This document shows, one piece after another, positions 42,926 to 53,350 of a stretch of 64,000 nucleotides of DNA (positions are counted from its first letter, which is position 1; every line of letters starts with the position of its first letter). The stretch comes from Mycolicibacterium rutilum (GTDB lineage: Bacteria > Actinomycetota > Actinomycetes > Mycobacteriales > Mycobacteriaceae). The stretch lies in contig NZ_LT629971.1 of NCBI RefSeq assembly GCF_900108565.1, positions 744,001-808,000 on the forward strand, read 5' to 3'. The notes below the pieces were generated by a model. It ran no database searches and was not told the DNA's origin. It worked only from the letters and a program-made list of their open reading frames with translations. The position numbers were made by a program, and so were the translations under genes.

Positions 42926-44350
42926 TCATCGATTGAGCACCCACGCGAACAACCCGACCAGGTAGGCCAGCACCGGGATCACCGAGGCGTCGACAGCCGA
43001 GGCCAGGAATCCGACCAGGCGCCGCATCGGCAGCGAGTAGGTGTCGGGTTCGGCGACGCGCGGGAACGCCGCGGCGATGACGAACACCGCGGTCAGCGCC
43101 GCGATCGCGGCCAGCGCCCACCACGCCGCGGTGTAGCGGCCGTCGACGGCGAACGCGACGAGCAGCGCGGCGGCGATCAGGAACGGCCCGGCCAGCAGCC
43201 AGGCCTTGCACAGCGCCGAATCCCACACCCGCGCGCGCAGCACCGAGCCCAGCGCCACCGCAGCGACGACATACCACACCCAGTTCGAAACACCCTGCGG
43301 CGCAGCCAGGATCACCACACCGGCGGTGGACAGCAGCACACCACCGGCGATGAAGCCGGTCTGGTGCGAGTCGCTGACACGGACCCGACGCGGCAGGTCC
43401 TCGAGCACCTTCAGCGACGGCGGAGCCGGAGTCGGATCGCCGGGTGCGGGGATGACGGGCACAGGCAGCCGCGACCACATCGCCGACAACTGAGCGGCCT
43501 GCACAGTGATCACCAACGCCAACACGATCACGATCGATCCGACGATCAGCGAGTTCAGTGTCCAGATCGCGGCGGCGCCCGCGGTGACCAACGCACCGAA
43601 ACCGACCACCGCCGCCGCGGTGAACACCGCGATGGCGCGTTGCGCCACAACGACGCTCATGATCGACCACGCGGTCACCCCGGCCGCGGCGAGCAGCAGC
43701 TGGGACGGCCCGAACTCGCCGGGCACGGCGAGCCCGAGCGCGGCGGCGATCGGCACCAACGCGGTCACCGCCAGCGCAGTGCCCAGGCGCGGGGCGCGGC
43801 CCCACGTCAGCAACGCGGCAAGGACCGTCAGCAGCGCGATCGCCGTGGTGGCGATGAGCCCGGCGAATCCGCCGGTCACCGCGCGGTGCACGGTCCCGAA
43901 AACGGTCCCGGCGAGGATCAACGCGATCACCGCGGCCGTCGCTCCGCGCTGGATATGAGCTGCGCTCCACGGCTTTTCACGGGCGGCCGAGAAGATCACC
44001 GCCGCGTCGCCGATGTCCTCGACGATCCGCGGGGCGGGCGGTCCGGCGGGCAGCGGCTGCAGCGCGAGCAGGTCTCCGTCGACGACGCCGACGGTGTCGA
44101 GCGTGGCGTCGAGGCTGAACGGGGCGCCCCCGATCGGCGCGAGCGACAGCGCGACCGGGGCTTCCTCGCCGTGCTCCTCGTCGGCAGACATCGCCATCCG
44201 CCGCACGGCGGGCAGGATCTCGCGCAGCGGGAGTTCGGTCGGCAACGCCATATCGGTGATGCGATCGCCGTTCTCGCCGGCGGCGAGCACGGCGACCCGG
44301 ACGATCGGCATCGACCGCGTCGCCGTCAGAGATGCGCTCGCGCCCGTCAT
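42926..44350 (-). CDS. eccD3: ESX-3 channel subunit EccD3
   Basis: A 474-residue protein with an N-terminal ubiquitin-like domain (about 10-95: VRVAVLAAGENGDRITDMALPTELPLREILPAV) and eleven hydrophobic segments from about residue 125, ending AYLVGLFAWVLNR. EccD dimers line the type VII secretion membrane complex. The ATG at 44350 overlaps the espG3 stop as ATGA; an ATG five codons upstream (44365) is also possible. Confidence 0.92.
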   Translation of the reverse strand: MTGASASLTATRSMPIVRVAVLAAGENGDRITDMALPTELPLREILPAVRRMAMSADEEHGEEAPVALSLAPIGGAPFSLDATLDTVGVVDGDLLALQPLPAGPPAPRIVEDIGDAAVIFSAAREKPWSAAHIQRGATAAVIALILAGTVFGTVHRAVTGGFAGLIATTAIALLTVLAALLTWGRAPRLGTALAVTALVPIAAALGLAVPGEFGPSQLLLAAAGVTAWSIMSVVVAQRAIAVFTAAAVVGFGALVTAGAAAIWTLNSLIVGSIVIVLALVITVQAAQLSAMWSRLPVPVIPAPGDPTPAPPSLKVLEDLPRRVRVSDSHQTGFIAGGVLLSTAGVVILAAPQGVSNWVWYVVAAVALGSVLRARVWDSALCKAWLLAGPFLIAAALLVAFAVDGRYTAAWWALAAIAALTAVFVIAAAFPRVAEPDTYSLPMRRLVGFLASAVDASVIPVLAYLVGLFAWVLNR

Positions 44351-45222
44351 TGGACTGTCTGCCATTGGTGTTCCGTTCTGTGTTCGGAGCTTGTGTTTTC
44401 GAAGTCTCGGGTCATGGTCACGTCGGGGAACCACACGCCGTCGGGAAGTGTTGCGGTGAGCCGTTCGACCGCGGTCGCGATCGCCTGCGGCGTACCGGGA
44501 GTGAACGTCGAAACCCACTCGCCGTCGAACGCCTTCGCCGGGTGCACCAGCACGCGGCCTTCCCGGGTGTCGACGACGCTGACGCCGACATCGGTGCTGA
44601 CGCGGTGGCCGTCGCGGTGGTCACCGGCGACGATCTCGACGTAGCTGCGGTCGGCCGAGTAGGCGGCCTCCACGACGGCGCGTGCGCTGGGCGGGATGCC
44701 GAGGAAGTCGATGACCTCGGCCAGGTCCGCGCCGCTGCGCAGCTGCTCGTCGGCGCGCGCCCCGATGCGCGCCGGGATCGCGAACTCGTCGAACCGGGCG
44801 GGTGACCGGCCGGACAGCCCGGCGGTCAACACCGGCACCAGCGCCTGCGGGTGATGCAGGTCCAGCGCTGTCAGCGTCACCAGGCCGCCGCTGCGCAGCG
44901 CGACCACGGTGTCGTCCTCGCGACGGCCGACGTGTCCGCGCAGCATGCTGCCCGTACCGCGGACGAACCGCAGCTCGAGCCATCGCCGCGCCCGGCACGC
45001 CGTCGTAACCCACTGCCGCACAGCGCCGTTGACGGCACCGTCCGCGCTCATCACGCCGAGCTCGACCAGCTCTGCAGTCAACCTCGACTCGACGCGACCG
45101 CGCGCCGCGTGATCGCTGTACGGCGGGGTGATCGCGAGCACCCAGGGATAGTTCCCGGCGCCCGCGCGGTCGGCGACGAACCAGGCCTGCTCCGCGGTCA
45201 GCTCGACGGCGTTAGCGGCCAC
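44347..45222 (-). CDS. espG3: ESX-3 PE/PPE chaperone EspG3
   Basis: A 291-residue EspG family cytoplasmic chaperone that binds the tip of the PPE4 partner and keeps PE5-PPE4 soluble before secretion. Family features are the N-terminal VELTAEQAWFVADRAGAGNYPWVLAITPPY, a central beta region ARRWLELRFVRGTGSMLRGHVG, and the C-terminal VEIVAGDHRDGHRVSTDVGVSVVDTREGRVLVHP. A GTG start is used. It lies 6 bases after esxH and overlaps eccD3 by 4 bases. Confidence 0.92.
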   Translation of the reverse strand: MAANAVELTAEQAWFVADRAGAGNYPWVLAITPPYSDHAARGRVESRLTAELVELGVMSADGAVNGAVRQWVTTACRARRWLELRFVRGTGSMLRGHVGRREDDTVVALRSGGLVTLTALDLHHPQALVPVLTAGLSGRSPARFDEFAIPARIGARADEQLRSGADLAEVIDFLGIPPSARAVVEAAYSADRSYVEIVAGDHRDGHRVSTDVGVSVVDTREGRVLVHPAKAFDGEWVSTFTPGTPQAIATAVERLTATLPDGVWFPDVTMTRDFENTSSEHRTEHQWQTVQ

Positions 45223-45228
45223 CGTGGT

Positions 45229-45519
45229 TCAGGCGCCCCATTTGGCGCCTTCGGCCTGGTCCCGGGCGCTCATCGACAGCGTGTTCTGCTCGTGCGTGGC
45301 GGCCATCGACCGGTACGCCCGCACCAGTTCCTCGAGCGCGGTGTTCCACTGCGCCTGCCACGCCTGGTAGCTCGTGCCGGTGTCGCCCTGCCACGCGCCG
45401 GCCAGCGCGGCCTGCTCGCTGGCGATGTCGGCGCCCACGCCGTGCATGGCACCCGCATAGCCGGCCATCTCGCCCGCGTGCGCCAGCATCGCCGGGTAGT
45501 TGTACATGATCTGAGACAT
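45229..45519 (-). CDS. esxH: ESX-3 secreted WXG100 protein EsxH (TB10.4)
   Basis: A 96-residue WXG100 helical hairpin that forms a 1:1 dimer with EsxG and is exported by ESX-3; it binds zinc in M. tuberculosis and interferes with host [30 protein letters not shown] opens helix 1; the turn AWQGDTG carries the W-x-G motif. It lies 33 bases after esxG. Confidence 0.95.
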   Translation of the reverse strand: MSQIMYNYPAMLAHAGEMAGYAGAMHGVGADIASEQAALAGAWQGDTGTSYQAWQAQWNTALEELVRAYRSMAATHEQNTLSMSARDQAEGAKWGA

Positions 45520-45552
45520 CGAGTACTCCCTGAAAGTCGGTGGTCGAGTAGG

Positions 45553-45846
45553 TCAGATGGCGGTGTAGGTGCTGGCCGCGGCGGCGTCCTGGGCGACGTA
45601 GGTGCCTGCGGCGTCGCCGAGGTTGGCCTGCGCGACGTCGAGCAGCGCGTTGATCTTCGCCGACACCTCGATGAAGCGGGCGTGCGCGGCCTGGAACGCC
45701 GCCGACGACTCGCCCATGTGGAACGCCTGCGCGGATTGGGCGGCCTGCTCGGCCTGGGCCATGGTGCTGCGCATCAGTGCAGCCTTGGCGGCGAACGCGG
45801 CCTCAGATGAGACGAGTTGCGGGATGTGAGCGTCGAGAAGGCTCAT
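45553..45846 (-). CDS. esxG: ESX-3 secreted WXG100-like protein EsxG
   Basis: A 97-residue partner of EsxH. It starts MSLLDAHIPQLVSSEAAFAAKA. The turn motif is a variant (HMGESS instead of W-x-G), as in other EsxG proteins, and the C-terminus carries YVAQDAAAASTY, the Y-x-x-x-D/E export signal. It lies 61 bases after PPE4; a separate translation start region is evident. Confidence 0.95.
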   Translation of the reverse strand: MSLLDAHIPQLVSSEAAFAAKAALMRSTMAQAEQAAQSAQAFHMGESSAAFQAAHARFIEVSAKINALLDVAQANLGDAAGTYVAQDAAAASTYTAI

Positions 45847-45907
45847 GGGATGTCCTTTCGGATCGTGGTTCGTAGCTCGAATGGTTCTTCAGTCAAGGGC
45901 CGTGTGT

Positions 45908-47485
45908 TCAGTCGCGCGCTCCCCCCTTGTCGTCCCAGTCGCCGGGCAACAGAGGTTCGGTGGGCCCGCCGCCGAACGGGTCGCCGGCGAGCTCGGTCAG
46001 CCCCGCCGCCTGTTCGGTGTCGGACGTCGTTGCGGCGCCGGTGAACCCGACGGTGCCCGCCCCGCGCTCCGACGCCGCGACCGACGGCCGCCGCACCGGT
46101 TCTGGCGGGGTGTCGTCCTCGTCGGGCTCGTAGTCCATGTACGCATCGGCGTACTGACGTTCATGGATCGGCTGGGTACGGCGGCGCCGCGCCTTGCGTT
46201 TGGCCAGCGAGGACGCGACCGCCGACGCGGCCGCCGAGGCCGCGATGTCCGATGCGGGGGCTTTGGCTCCGGTGCCCTCCCGCAACGTGGGTGTTTCTCC
46301 GCCGCCCGGGTCCGGGCCGGCGATCGCGTACGGCACGGCCGCACCGACACCGGGAGCGGGGGCGCCACCGGCGGGCGCCGCGCCGGCACTGACCGAGGGC
46401 GCGGGCGCGCTCGGCGCCGTGGGCACGGTGGGCGCGACCGAGGCGGCCGCCGGAAGCGGATCGGCGCGCGGTGCCGGGGCGGCCTGCGCCGGAGCCGGGG
46501 CGGGCGCCGGTTCCGGCACCGGCTCAGGCGGCGGCGTCATCTTGTTGAGGTACTCATTGAGGAAGTAGCCGCCGACTCCCAGACCGATCGCCAGCAACGG
46601 CTGAATCAGCAGCTGGGGGTAGGTGAGAGTTGCTCCGACCCACGAAACCGCCTGATAGGCAACGGCGAACAGGAACGGACCGTAGGTGACCAAGGTCGGC
46701 CCCGGGTTGGTGAGCAGTCCCACGATCAGCTGTTGGGTGTTGCCGATCGGGTCGGCCATGAACTCGATGATCGGCTCGAACAGTGAGTACGTGTACTCGG
46801 TGTAAGCCTGGTAGAACTGGCCGACGACACGCAGGAGCGCCGAGATGAAGTCCGCGTTGTTCAGTCCCGAACCAGAATCCGCGGCGGTCGCCTGCGCGAA
46901 CATCTGCTGAACATCCGCGCCTGCCGAACCGGCCTCACCGACACCGGGCGCCAGCAGCAGCGGAGCGGGACTCGTCGACGGGGTGGCGGCCACCGCAGCA
47001 CCCGAGACGGCCTGATAGGTGCTCATGGTGGTCGCGGCCTGGATCCACATCCGCACGTAGTCGGCTTCGTTCAGCGCGATCGGAATCGTGTTGATGCCGA
47101 GGAAGTTCGTCGCCAACAGCACGGCATGCGTCGCATGGTTGGCCGCCAGCTCGCCCAGCGTCGGCATCGTCGCCAGGGCGGTCGAGTACGCCGCAGCGGC
47201 CGTCTCGTGCTGCACCGCGGCCGCGGCGCTGTTCGCGCTGGCCTGCGCCAGCCACGCCAGATACGGCGCGTGCGCGGCCACGTACTGCTCGGCGCTGGGG
47301 CCCTCCCATGCACCGCCCTGTACCGCACCCATGATGGAGGTCAGTTCGGCAGCGGCAGAGGAGTACTCGGTCGCCAGCGACTGCCACGAGGCGGCCGCGG
47401 CCAACAGCGAGCCCGGCCCGGGTCCGCTGCTCAGCATGGCCGAGTGCACCTCCGGCGGCAGGGCCATCCAGATGGGAGCGGTCAT
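45908..47485 (-). CDS. PPE4: PPE family protein PPE4
   Basis: A 525-residue ESX-3 PPE protein. The PPE domain (about 1-175) has [55 protein letters not shown] (W-x-G) and [21 protein letters not shown], the part recognised by EspG3. A C-terminal region of 340 residues includes a hydrophobic stretch and a Pro/Ala-rich segment rich in EPAPAPA, ending in an acidic region. It forms a heterodimer with PE5, encoded 2 bases upstream. Confidence 0.93.
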   Translation of the reverse strand: MTAPIWMALPPEVHSAMLSSGPGPGSLLAAAASWQSLATEYSSAAAELTSIMGAVQGGAWEGPSAEQYVAAHAPYLAWLAQASANSAAAAVQHETAAAAYSTALATMPTLGELAANHATHAVLLATNFLGINTIPIALNEADYVRMWIQAATTMSTYQAVSGAAVAATPSTSPAPLLLAPGVGEAGSAGADVQQMFAQATAADSGSGLNNADFISALLRVVGQFYQAYTEYTYSLFEPIIEFMADPIGNTQQLIVGLLTNPGPTLVTYGPFLFAVAYQAVSWVGATLTYPQLLIQPLLAIGLGVGGYFLNEYLNKMTPPPEPVPEPAPAPAPAQAAPAPRADPLPAAASVAPTVPTAPSAPAPSVSAGAAPAGGAPAPGVGAAVPYAIAGPDPGGGETPTLREGTGAKAPASDIAASAAASAVASSLAKRKARRRRTQPIHERQYADAYMDYEPDEDDTPPEPVRRPSVAASERGAGTVGFTGAATTSDTEQAAGLTELAGDPFGGGPTEPLLPGDWDDKGGARD

Positions 47486-47487
47486 GG

Positions 47488-47796
47488 TCAGCTACCGGCC
47501 ACCAGATACATCGTCGCCGCCGCCGCATCACCGACGGCGTAGCTGGTGCCGGACTCGCCGACGCCGACGCCGGACCGGCCGAGTTCCTCGACGCCCAGGG
47601 CGGCAACGGCATTGTGCTGCATCCCGTGTGCGCTCAGGCTCACCGCGGTCTGCAGCGACACCGCGTCGGCGGCGGGTGGCAGAACGGTGGTCACCGCCGG
47701 TGCGGCGGCCGCGTGCGCGGCGGCCAGTCGGGCGGTCAGCGCCTCGACGGCGGCGGCCGCCGCGGCCAGTCCTTCGGGAACGACGCGCAGAGTCAT
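47488..47796 (-). CDS. PE5: PE family protein PE5
   Basis: A 102-residue PE protein consisting of the PE domain only: [29 protein letters not shown] (P-E at 7-8) and the C-terminal [17 protein letters not shown]. It pairs with PPE4 and is exported by ESX-3; iron-related function has been reported for the pair in M. tuberculosis. Its ATG overlaps the eccC3 stop by one base (TGATG). Confidence 0.93.
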   Translation of the reverse strand: MTLRVVPEGLAAAAAAVEALTARLAAAHAAAAPAVTTVLPPAADAVSLQTAVSLSAHGMQHNAVAALGVEELGRSGVGVGESGTSYAVGDAAAATMYLVAGS

Positions 47797-50700
47797 CAGT
47801 TGTACTCCCTTCCTCTGTTGCCCGGGGCTCCGGGAACAGCGTCGGCGATCGGGTTGACCAGTTGGAGGAACGTCGGGGTGTCGCCGTCGTCGAGCAGCAT
47901 CGCCCGACCGGCCGGCAACCGGCGGAACCTGTGCCCCCGGATCTTTCCGCTGTCCTGCGGGTTGCCCGACAGCATCAGGATGGTGGCCTGCAGCTCGTTG
48001 AGCCGGCGCAACAGCGGCGCCGTCATCAGCGCGTGCGCCGAGCCGGTCGCCCGTGCGGTCACGATGACGCGCAGGCCGAGCTCACTGGCTTGCGAGAGCA
48101 GGCCGATGATCCCCGTCCACGGCCGCTGACCGGCGAACGGGCCGCTGACCGCGGGCGCATCCGGGATCTGGTCGACGTCGTCGATGATCAGGTAGTGGGT
48201 GTGGCCGCTCTCGGCGGACCGGTAGCTCCAGCCCGTCAGTTCCTGCGGGCTGAGACCGGCTGGTGGACGGCGCTTTTCGAGCAATGCGGTCAACCCCAGC
48301 ATGGCCGGCGTGATCCGGTCGATGTTCGGCGTGTACTCGTTGTCGTCGAACAGCGGCTCGTCGACCAGGTGCAGGCGCCGGTCGATCACCGTGAACGCCA
48401 CCTGATCCGGCGTCGAGTGCTCGCGGATCGTGCGGATCAGGTGACGCAGCAGCGTCGTCTTACCGGACTTGGCGTCACCGAACACCATCAGCAGCGGGTT
48501 GTCGTCGAACGCCACCGGCACCGCGGCGAGGTCTTCTTCGCGCTGACCGATGATCACCCGCTCCGGCGCCGGGTATAGCGGCGCCACCACCGCGGGCGCC
48601 AGGTCGGCGGGCAACAGGCGCACCGGCGGCGCGGTGACACCCGGATGGCGGGCGTTGATCACCGCGATGTCGCTGAGCGCCGGCTCGGCGAACAGGAAGT
48701 GTTCGGCGGCCATGGTCAGGCCGCGACCCGACTGGTCGGCGGGCACCGCTTCGGCGGGCCGACGCAGCGCACCGGTGACCCGCACGTTGCTGTCGCGGGC
48801 GTCGGGCAGCTTGAGCTCGAGGCGCAGACCGAGGCCGTCGCGCATGGCCAGCGGTACCTCGAGCCAGTTCGGCGTGGTGACCACGACGTGGATGCCGTAC
48901 GCCAGCCCGGTGTTCACCAGCTCGGTCACCTTGGCCAGCAACGGGTTCCGCGTGTTGAACGTGTCGGTGTTGTCGCGGCTGAACGCGTACAGGTTGTCGA
49001 TGACGAGGAAGACTTCGCCGTACTCGTCGCGGCGCTCACCGTTGCCGGCGCCGTTACCGTTGTGCCCTCGGGCCTGCCGTGCCCGCAACAGCTGCTCGAG
49101 CTCGCCGAAGGTGCGCCGGATGCGTTCGGGCTCCAGCTGGGACGCCACGCTGCCGACGTGCGCCAGGTCGGCCAGCGGAGCCAGCTGCCCGCCGCCGTAA
49201 TCCAGGCAGTAGAACGTCACGTCGCGCGGCGAGTGCAGCGCCGCCGCCGACATGATGAACGTCTGCAGCGCGGTGGTCTTGCCGGACTTCGGGCCGCCGT
49301 GGATCACCAGGTTGGCCGCCGCCGACGTGGCATCGAAGATCAGCGGGTCACGTCGCATCGCGAACGGGCGGTCGATCTCGCCCAGCGGCCAACGCCACTG
49401 GCGCTCGGGCACACCGGTGCGGGCGAGCAGCTCGTCGAGCGGGATCGCCTCCTCCAGCGGCGGCAGCCACAGCCGCGGCGCCTTCGGACCGTAGTGGGCC
49501 AGCTGTCCGCCGATGGTGGCGATCAGCTTGCGCGGCGGACGGTCCTCGTGCGCGGCCGGATCGGCGACGATCACCGTGTCGGCGGGCGCCTCGACGTGAC
49601 CGGCGGTGAACGGCTGCGGTACCGGGACCGATTGCACGACAACGGATTTCTCGGCGCGTGGCGGGTCGTAGATGCCGTCGACGTACGTGCTGCGGAACTT
49701 CACCGGCATCGCACCGGGGGTGGGCACCAGGTAGCCCTCACCCTTGTGTTCTGGGCCCGCTTCGATGTGGAACGCGTCCTCGACGCCGATGATCTGGCGG
49801 CTGACCGCCGGGCTGGCGACCTTGAGTCCGATCCGGTAGGAGGTGTTCTTGTCGATGTCCTTGATCCGTCCGACGTCGAGCGTCTGGGACGCGAACAGGA
49901 TGTGGATGCGGAACGACCGCCCCTTGCGGGCGACGTAGTCGAACAGGTCGGCGTACTCGGGGTGGTCGGCCAACATCAACGAGAACTCGTCGGCGACCAC
50001 CAGCAGCGTGGGCAGCGGCGGCAGGTCGTGGCCCTCGGCGATCGCGGCCTCGTACTCGCGCACCGAACTGAACGCGCTGCCCTGCACGCGGCGACCCGCC
50101 TCCATCAGCAGTTGCTCGCGACGGGCCACCTCACCGCGCAGAGTGTCGGCGAACCGGTCTGCCAGCGAACGCTTCTCGGCCATGTTCGAGATGACCGCGA
50201 CCACCTGCGGGAAGTCCCGGAAGATGTCGGCGCCCGCCTCACCCTTGAAGTCGGCGTAGATGACGATCAGCCGGTCGGCGGAGTGGGTGGTCAACAGCGA
50301 CAGCAGGATCGACATCAGCGTCTGCGACTTGCCCGAGCCGGTCATGCCGATCATCAGCCCGTGCGGACCCATGCCGCCCTCGGCTTCGTCCTTGAGGTCG
50401 AAGATCAGCGGTTCGCCGGTGGCGGTCACGCCGATGGGGACTCGGAGTTCGTCGGCCCGCGACCGCGGCGCCCACAGGCTCGCGACGTCGAGTGCGGCGG
50501 CGTCGGGGATCCCCAGCAGCGTCGAGAAAGTCGCCACCCCGGCGCTGCTGGTGCGCGCCTGGCTGGGGTTGGAGTCCCAGCGCGACAACCGTCGGGCGAT
50601 GTGCCGGGCGCTGCCCACGTCGAGGTGATCGGCGGCGTCGACGTACGGCTGCCAGCCGCCGGTCTGCCAACGGGTCAGCTTGCCGTCGCCGATGCGCAGG

Positions 50701-51776
50701 ATCGGTCGCTCGGGGTCGGGGTACTGCTCGCGGTGCGGTTCGGCGGCGCCGCGGTGGATCAACGTCACGCCGGCCAGCCCGCTGCGCGGCAGCAGTGCGG
50801 TGGGGTCGACGTCGGGATCGTCGACGACGATGAGCAGGTGTTTGAGTCCGGTCTCGGCGTCGCCGCCGAACGGCGGCCGGTCGTCGAGCGCGGACGCCAG
50901 CAGCGAGCGCAGCTCAGCGGGGTCGCTCGACAGGTAGCGCGCCGGGCCCGCGCCGTCGACGGCGCCGGGAACGTCGTTGTGCGGCAACCACTTCAACCAG
51001 GACCAGTCGTCGCTCTCGATGTCCGGCGAGAGCAGCGCGACACCGAGCACCGCCGGGTCGTGCCAGGTGACCGCCTGCGCGATCCACGCCCGCAGCGCCC
51101 CGCGGACATCGTCGGGCTCACCGAGCACCGTGACGCGCGAGATCTTGGCCAGATCCAGCCCGGCCGGCACGGCGCGCACCGTGCGTTGCACGTCGAGCAG
51201 TCCGCGTAACGTGCTGTGCGACACGGGTTCCAGATCCACCTCGTCCGCGCTGTCCTTGACCCGCAGGGTGGCGTTCAGCGGCGCGTCGTGCAATCCGGTG
51301 CGGATGACCAGGAAGTCGGCGTCGTGCGGGTCGCGCTCCCATTGCCTGCGGGTGTCGGGCACGTCGATCAGCAGTGTGGGGTCCGGATGCGACCACTCCA
51401 GCGCTGCACGCTGTTCGGCGGCGTGGGCGCGGATGTTGTCGCGGACCACCGACAGGTAGCGCAGGTAGTCGGCGCGTTCGGCGTCGACCTCCTCGGTGCG
51501 CATCTTGTTGTCGGTGCCGCGGTACAGCGCGGTGGCGGCCAGCAGCAGCACGAACGGGAAGAACAGCGTCGTCGGGGAGATCAGCCGCATGCCGGTGGCC
51601 ACCAGCGCGACGATCATCCCGACGATCAGGATGACGATCAGATACGGCAGCACCCGGCGCAGCAGCGACGGCGGCACCATCCGCGGCAGTTCCGGCGGCG
51701 GTTCGATGGTGATGGTGCCCTTGCGCGTCGTCGGCACCGGGATGCGGCGACGCGCCTGGAAAATCAGCCGGCTCAC
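47796..51776 (-). CDS. eccC3: ESX-3 motor ATPase EccC3
   Basis: A 1326-residue single-chain FtsK/SpoIIIE-type translocase. Two membrane helices (about 43-64 and 67-85) are followed by a stalk domain and three ATPase modules: Walker A GMTGSGKS at 477-484 with Walker B VVADE at 593-597, GGPKSGKT at 827-834 with VIDN at 925-928 (Asn replaces the catalytic Glu), and GDAKSGKT at 1100-1107 with LIIDD. It recognises the C-terminal export signals of EsxG/H and PE/PPE substrates. A GTG start shares one base with the eccB3 stop. Confidence 0.95.
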   Translation of the reverse strand: MSRLIFQARRRIPVPTTRKGTITIEPPPELPRMVPPSLLRRVLPYLIVILIVGMIVALVATGMRLISPTTLFFPFVLLLAATALYRGTDNKMRTEEVDAERADYLRYLSVVRDNIRAHAAEQRAALEWSHPDPTLLIDVPDTRRQWERDPHDADFLVIRTGLHDAPLNATLRVKDSADEVDLEPVSHSTLRGLLDVQRTVRAVPAGLDLAKISRVTVLGEPDDVRGALRAWIAQAVTWHDPAVLGVALLSPDIESDDWSWLKWLPHNDVPGAVDGAGPARYLSSDPAELRSLLASALDDRPPFGGDAETGLKHLLIVVDDPDVDPTALLPRSGLAGVTLIHRGAAEPHREQYPDPERPILRIGDGKLTRWQTGGWQPYVDAADHLDVGSARHIARRLSRWDSNPSQARTSSAGVATFSTLLGIPDAAALDVASLWAPRSRADELRVPIGVTATGEPLIFDLKDEAEGGMGPHGLMIGMTGSGKSQTLMSILLSLLTTHSADRLIVIYADFKGEAGADIFRDFPQVVAVISNMAEKRSLADRFADTLRGEVARREQLLMEAGRRVQGSAFSSVREYEAAIAEGHDLPPLPTLLVVADEFSLMLADHPEYADLFDYVARKGRSFRIHILFASQTLDVGRIKDIDKNTSYRIGLKVASPAVSRQIIGVEDAFHIEAGPEHKGEGYLVPTPGAMPVKFRSTYVDGIYDPPRAEKSVVVQSVPVPQPFTAGHVEAPADTVIVADPAAHEDRPPRKLIATIGGQLAHYGPKAPRLWLPPLEEAIPLDELLARTGVPERQWRWPLGEIDRPFAMRRDPLIFDATSAAANLVIHGGPKSGKTTALQTFIMSAAALHSPRDVTFYCLDYGGGQLAPLADLAHVGSVASQLEPERIRRTFGELEQLLRARQARGHNGNGAGNGERRDEYGEVFLVIDNLYAFSRDNTDTFNTRNPLLAKVTELVNTGLAYGIHVVVTTPNWLEVPLAMRDGLGLRLELKLPDARDSNVRVTGALRRPAEAVPADQSGRGLTMAAEHFLFAEPALSDIAVINARHPGVTAPPVRLLPADLAPAVVAPLYPAPERVIIGQREEDLAAVPVAFDDNPLLMVFGDAKSGKTTLLRHLIRTIREHSTPDQVAFTVIDRRLHLVDEPLFDDNEYTPNIDRITPAMLGLTALLEKRRPPAGLSPQELTGWSYRSAESGHTHYLIIDDVDQIPDAPAVSGPFAGQRPWTGIIGLLSQASELGLRVIVTARATGSAHALMTAPLLRRLNELQATILMLSGNPQDSGKIRGHRFRRLPAGRAMLLDDGDTPTFLQLVNPIADAVPGAPGNRGREYN

Positions 51777-53350
51777 TACGGGGTCTCCCTAATGACTGCG
51801 GGGCGTGGGTCGGCGGCGAGCCCGTCGTGCGCCAGCAACGCGTCGGCGCGCGACAGCGTCGGGCCGGGCGCGAACTGGCTCAGCAGCGACCACGGAATCG
51901 GGACCGCGGGCTCGGTGAGGCCGAGCGCGGTGATGGCTTCGGATGTGGGACCGTCGTCGGCGTCCTCGTCGAGGCCGTAGCGCACACCGGTGTCGCTGAG
52001 CCAGAAGTAGGCTCCGCCGGCCGGTGCCGTCGCGGCGCCCCCGCCGTCCTGGCCGACGCTCTGCACCAGGTAGCCCTGTCCGGGGGTCAGCACGACGTGG
52101 TCGGCGGCGGCGCCGGCTCCGGCGCCGACCAGCGCGACGGTGCGCAGTCCCTCGGCGACCGGCAGGGTGACCCCGGACCGCAGGTCCAGGCTCGCGCCGG
52201 TGGCGTCGGCGGGCCGCGTCCACTGCGCGCAGGTCAGCGGCGCGTCGGCGGCGTCGATCACCGAAAAGGGTTCGGCGGGATAGGCATTCGTGTCGATCGC
52301 GGTCGCGACCGGCAGCCGTGCGATGTCGTCGGCGCCCAGCCGCGGCGGCTGGTCGAGACCGAACGAGTTCGTGTTGCGCATGATCGTCGCCAGTACCGGC
52401 GAAATCGGTTGCAGCCCATCGTTGAGCACGGCGTAGTGGCGCAGCGTGTTGTCCGCGGCGTAGGCGGCGACCACGGAGCCGACCGGCGCGGCCACCGGCA
52501 GCGGGTAGCGCGGCGGTTCACCGGCGCCGGGGATCGCGGGTGGGGTCAGCGCGGGCGCCTCGGGTACGGCGTTGAACAGCCCGGGCGCGACGGGGCGCAC
52601 GTCGGGGTCGGTACCGAGTCCCAGCGCGCTGGTGACCGCCCGGTCGGCGAGGTCGATCCGGCTGCGCCTGCCGTCCCACAGCAGCCAGGTGCCCGCGTTG
52701 GGGCCGCTCGGATTGCTGACCAGCACCGCTTCGTTACCGGCGAGCGGGGCGGCGCGTTCGCCACCGTCGGTGAGGGCGCCCGCGATCAGCGTCACCCCGG
52801 CCGCCGGGCCCGACACGCCGTCGCACACCGTCCACTCGGCGTCGTGAGTCGTGTTCTGCACCATGCGTTCTGGCGCACCGGGAATGCCGACCAGGTTGCC
52901 GCGCGGGAACTGGTCGATCTCGCTGGTCTTGACCTGCGTCGGGTTGTCGGGGCGGCCCGCGATCAGCCGGGCCGACGTCAGGTTCAGCACCGGGTGCACG
53001 GCGTCGCCGAGGCGGACGTAGAGCGCGGAGGTGGTGCGGTCGGCCAGGATTGCGTCGTTGCCCGCGACCCCGCCGGGCCGGATCAGGGAGAACACGAAAC
53101 ACCCGGCGAGCCCGGTGATCAGGACCAGCGCGCCGACCAGCACCGAGCGCGTCTGCGTGCGCAGCGGATCGACCAGCATGCGGGTGTCGTGCAGCGCGAC
53201 GCCGGAGGCGATGCGGCGCATGACGAATCGCCAACCCGACACCTGGTGCCGGGTGACGAACCCGCGGCGGTACACCACGCGTTCGGGGTTGTTGTTGGCC
53301 GGCGTGCGCGACGTGAACGCGCGGCGGTCGCCGTCGTCGGGGGTGCTCAT
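51776..53350 (-). CDS. eccB3: ESX-3 core component EccB3
   Basis: A 524-residue EccB protein: a short cytoplasmic N-terminus ([31 protein letters not shown]), one membrane helix (about 68-91, [22 protein letters not shown]) and a large periplasmic repeat domain with two cysteines (in VCDGVSG and TCAQWT). EccB proteins form the periplasmic part of the ESX complex. The ATG overlaps the eccA3 stop by 4 bases. Confidence 0.94.
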   Translation of the reverse strand: MSTPDDGDRRAFTSRTPANNNPERVVYRRGFVTRHQVSGWRFVMRRIASGVALHDTRMLVDPLRTQTRSVLVGALVLITGLAGCFVFSLIRPGGVAGNDAILADRTTSALYVRLGDAVHPVLNLTSARLIAGRPDNPTQVKTSEIDQFPRGNLVGIPGAPERMVQNTTHDAEWTVCDGVSGPAAGVTLIAGALTDGGERAAPLAGNEAVLVSNPSGPNAGTWLLWDGRRSRIDLADRAVTSALGLGTDPDVRPVAPGLFNAVPEAPALTPPAIPGAGEPPRYPLPVAAPVGSVVAAYAADNTLRHYAVLNDGLQPISPVLATIMRNTNSFGLDQPPRLGADDIARLPVATAIDTNAYPAEPFSVIDAADAPLTCAQWTRPADATGASLDLRSGVTLPVAEGLRTVALVGAGAGAAADHVVLTPGQGYLVQSVGQDGGGAATAPAGGAYFWLSDTGVRYGLDEDADDGPTSEAITALGLTEPAVPIPWSLLSQFAPGPTLSRADALLAHDGLAADPRPAVIRETP

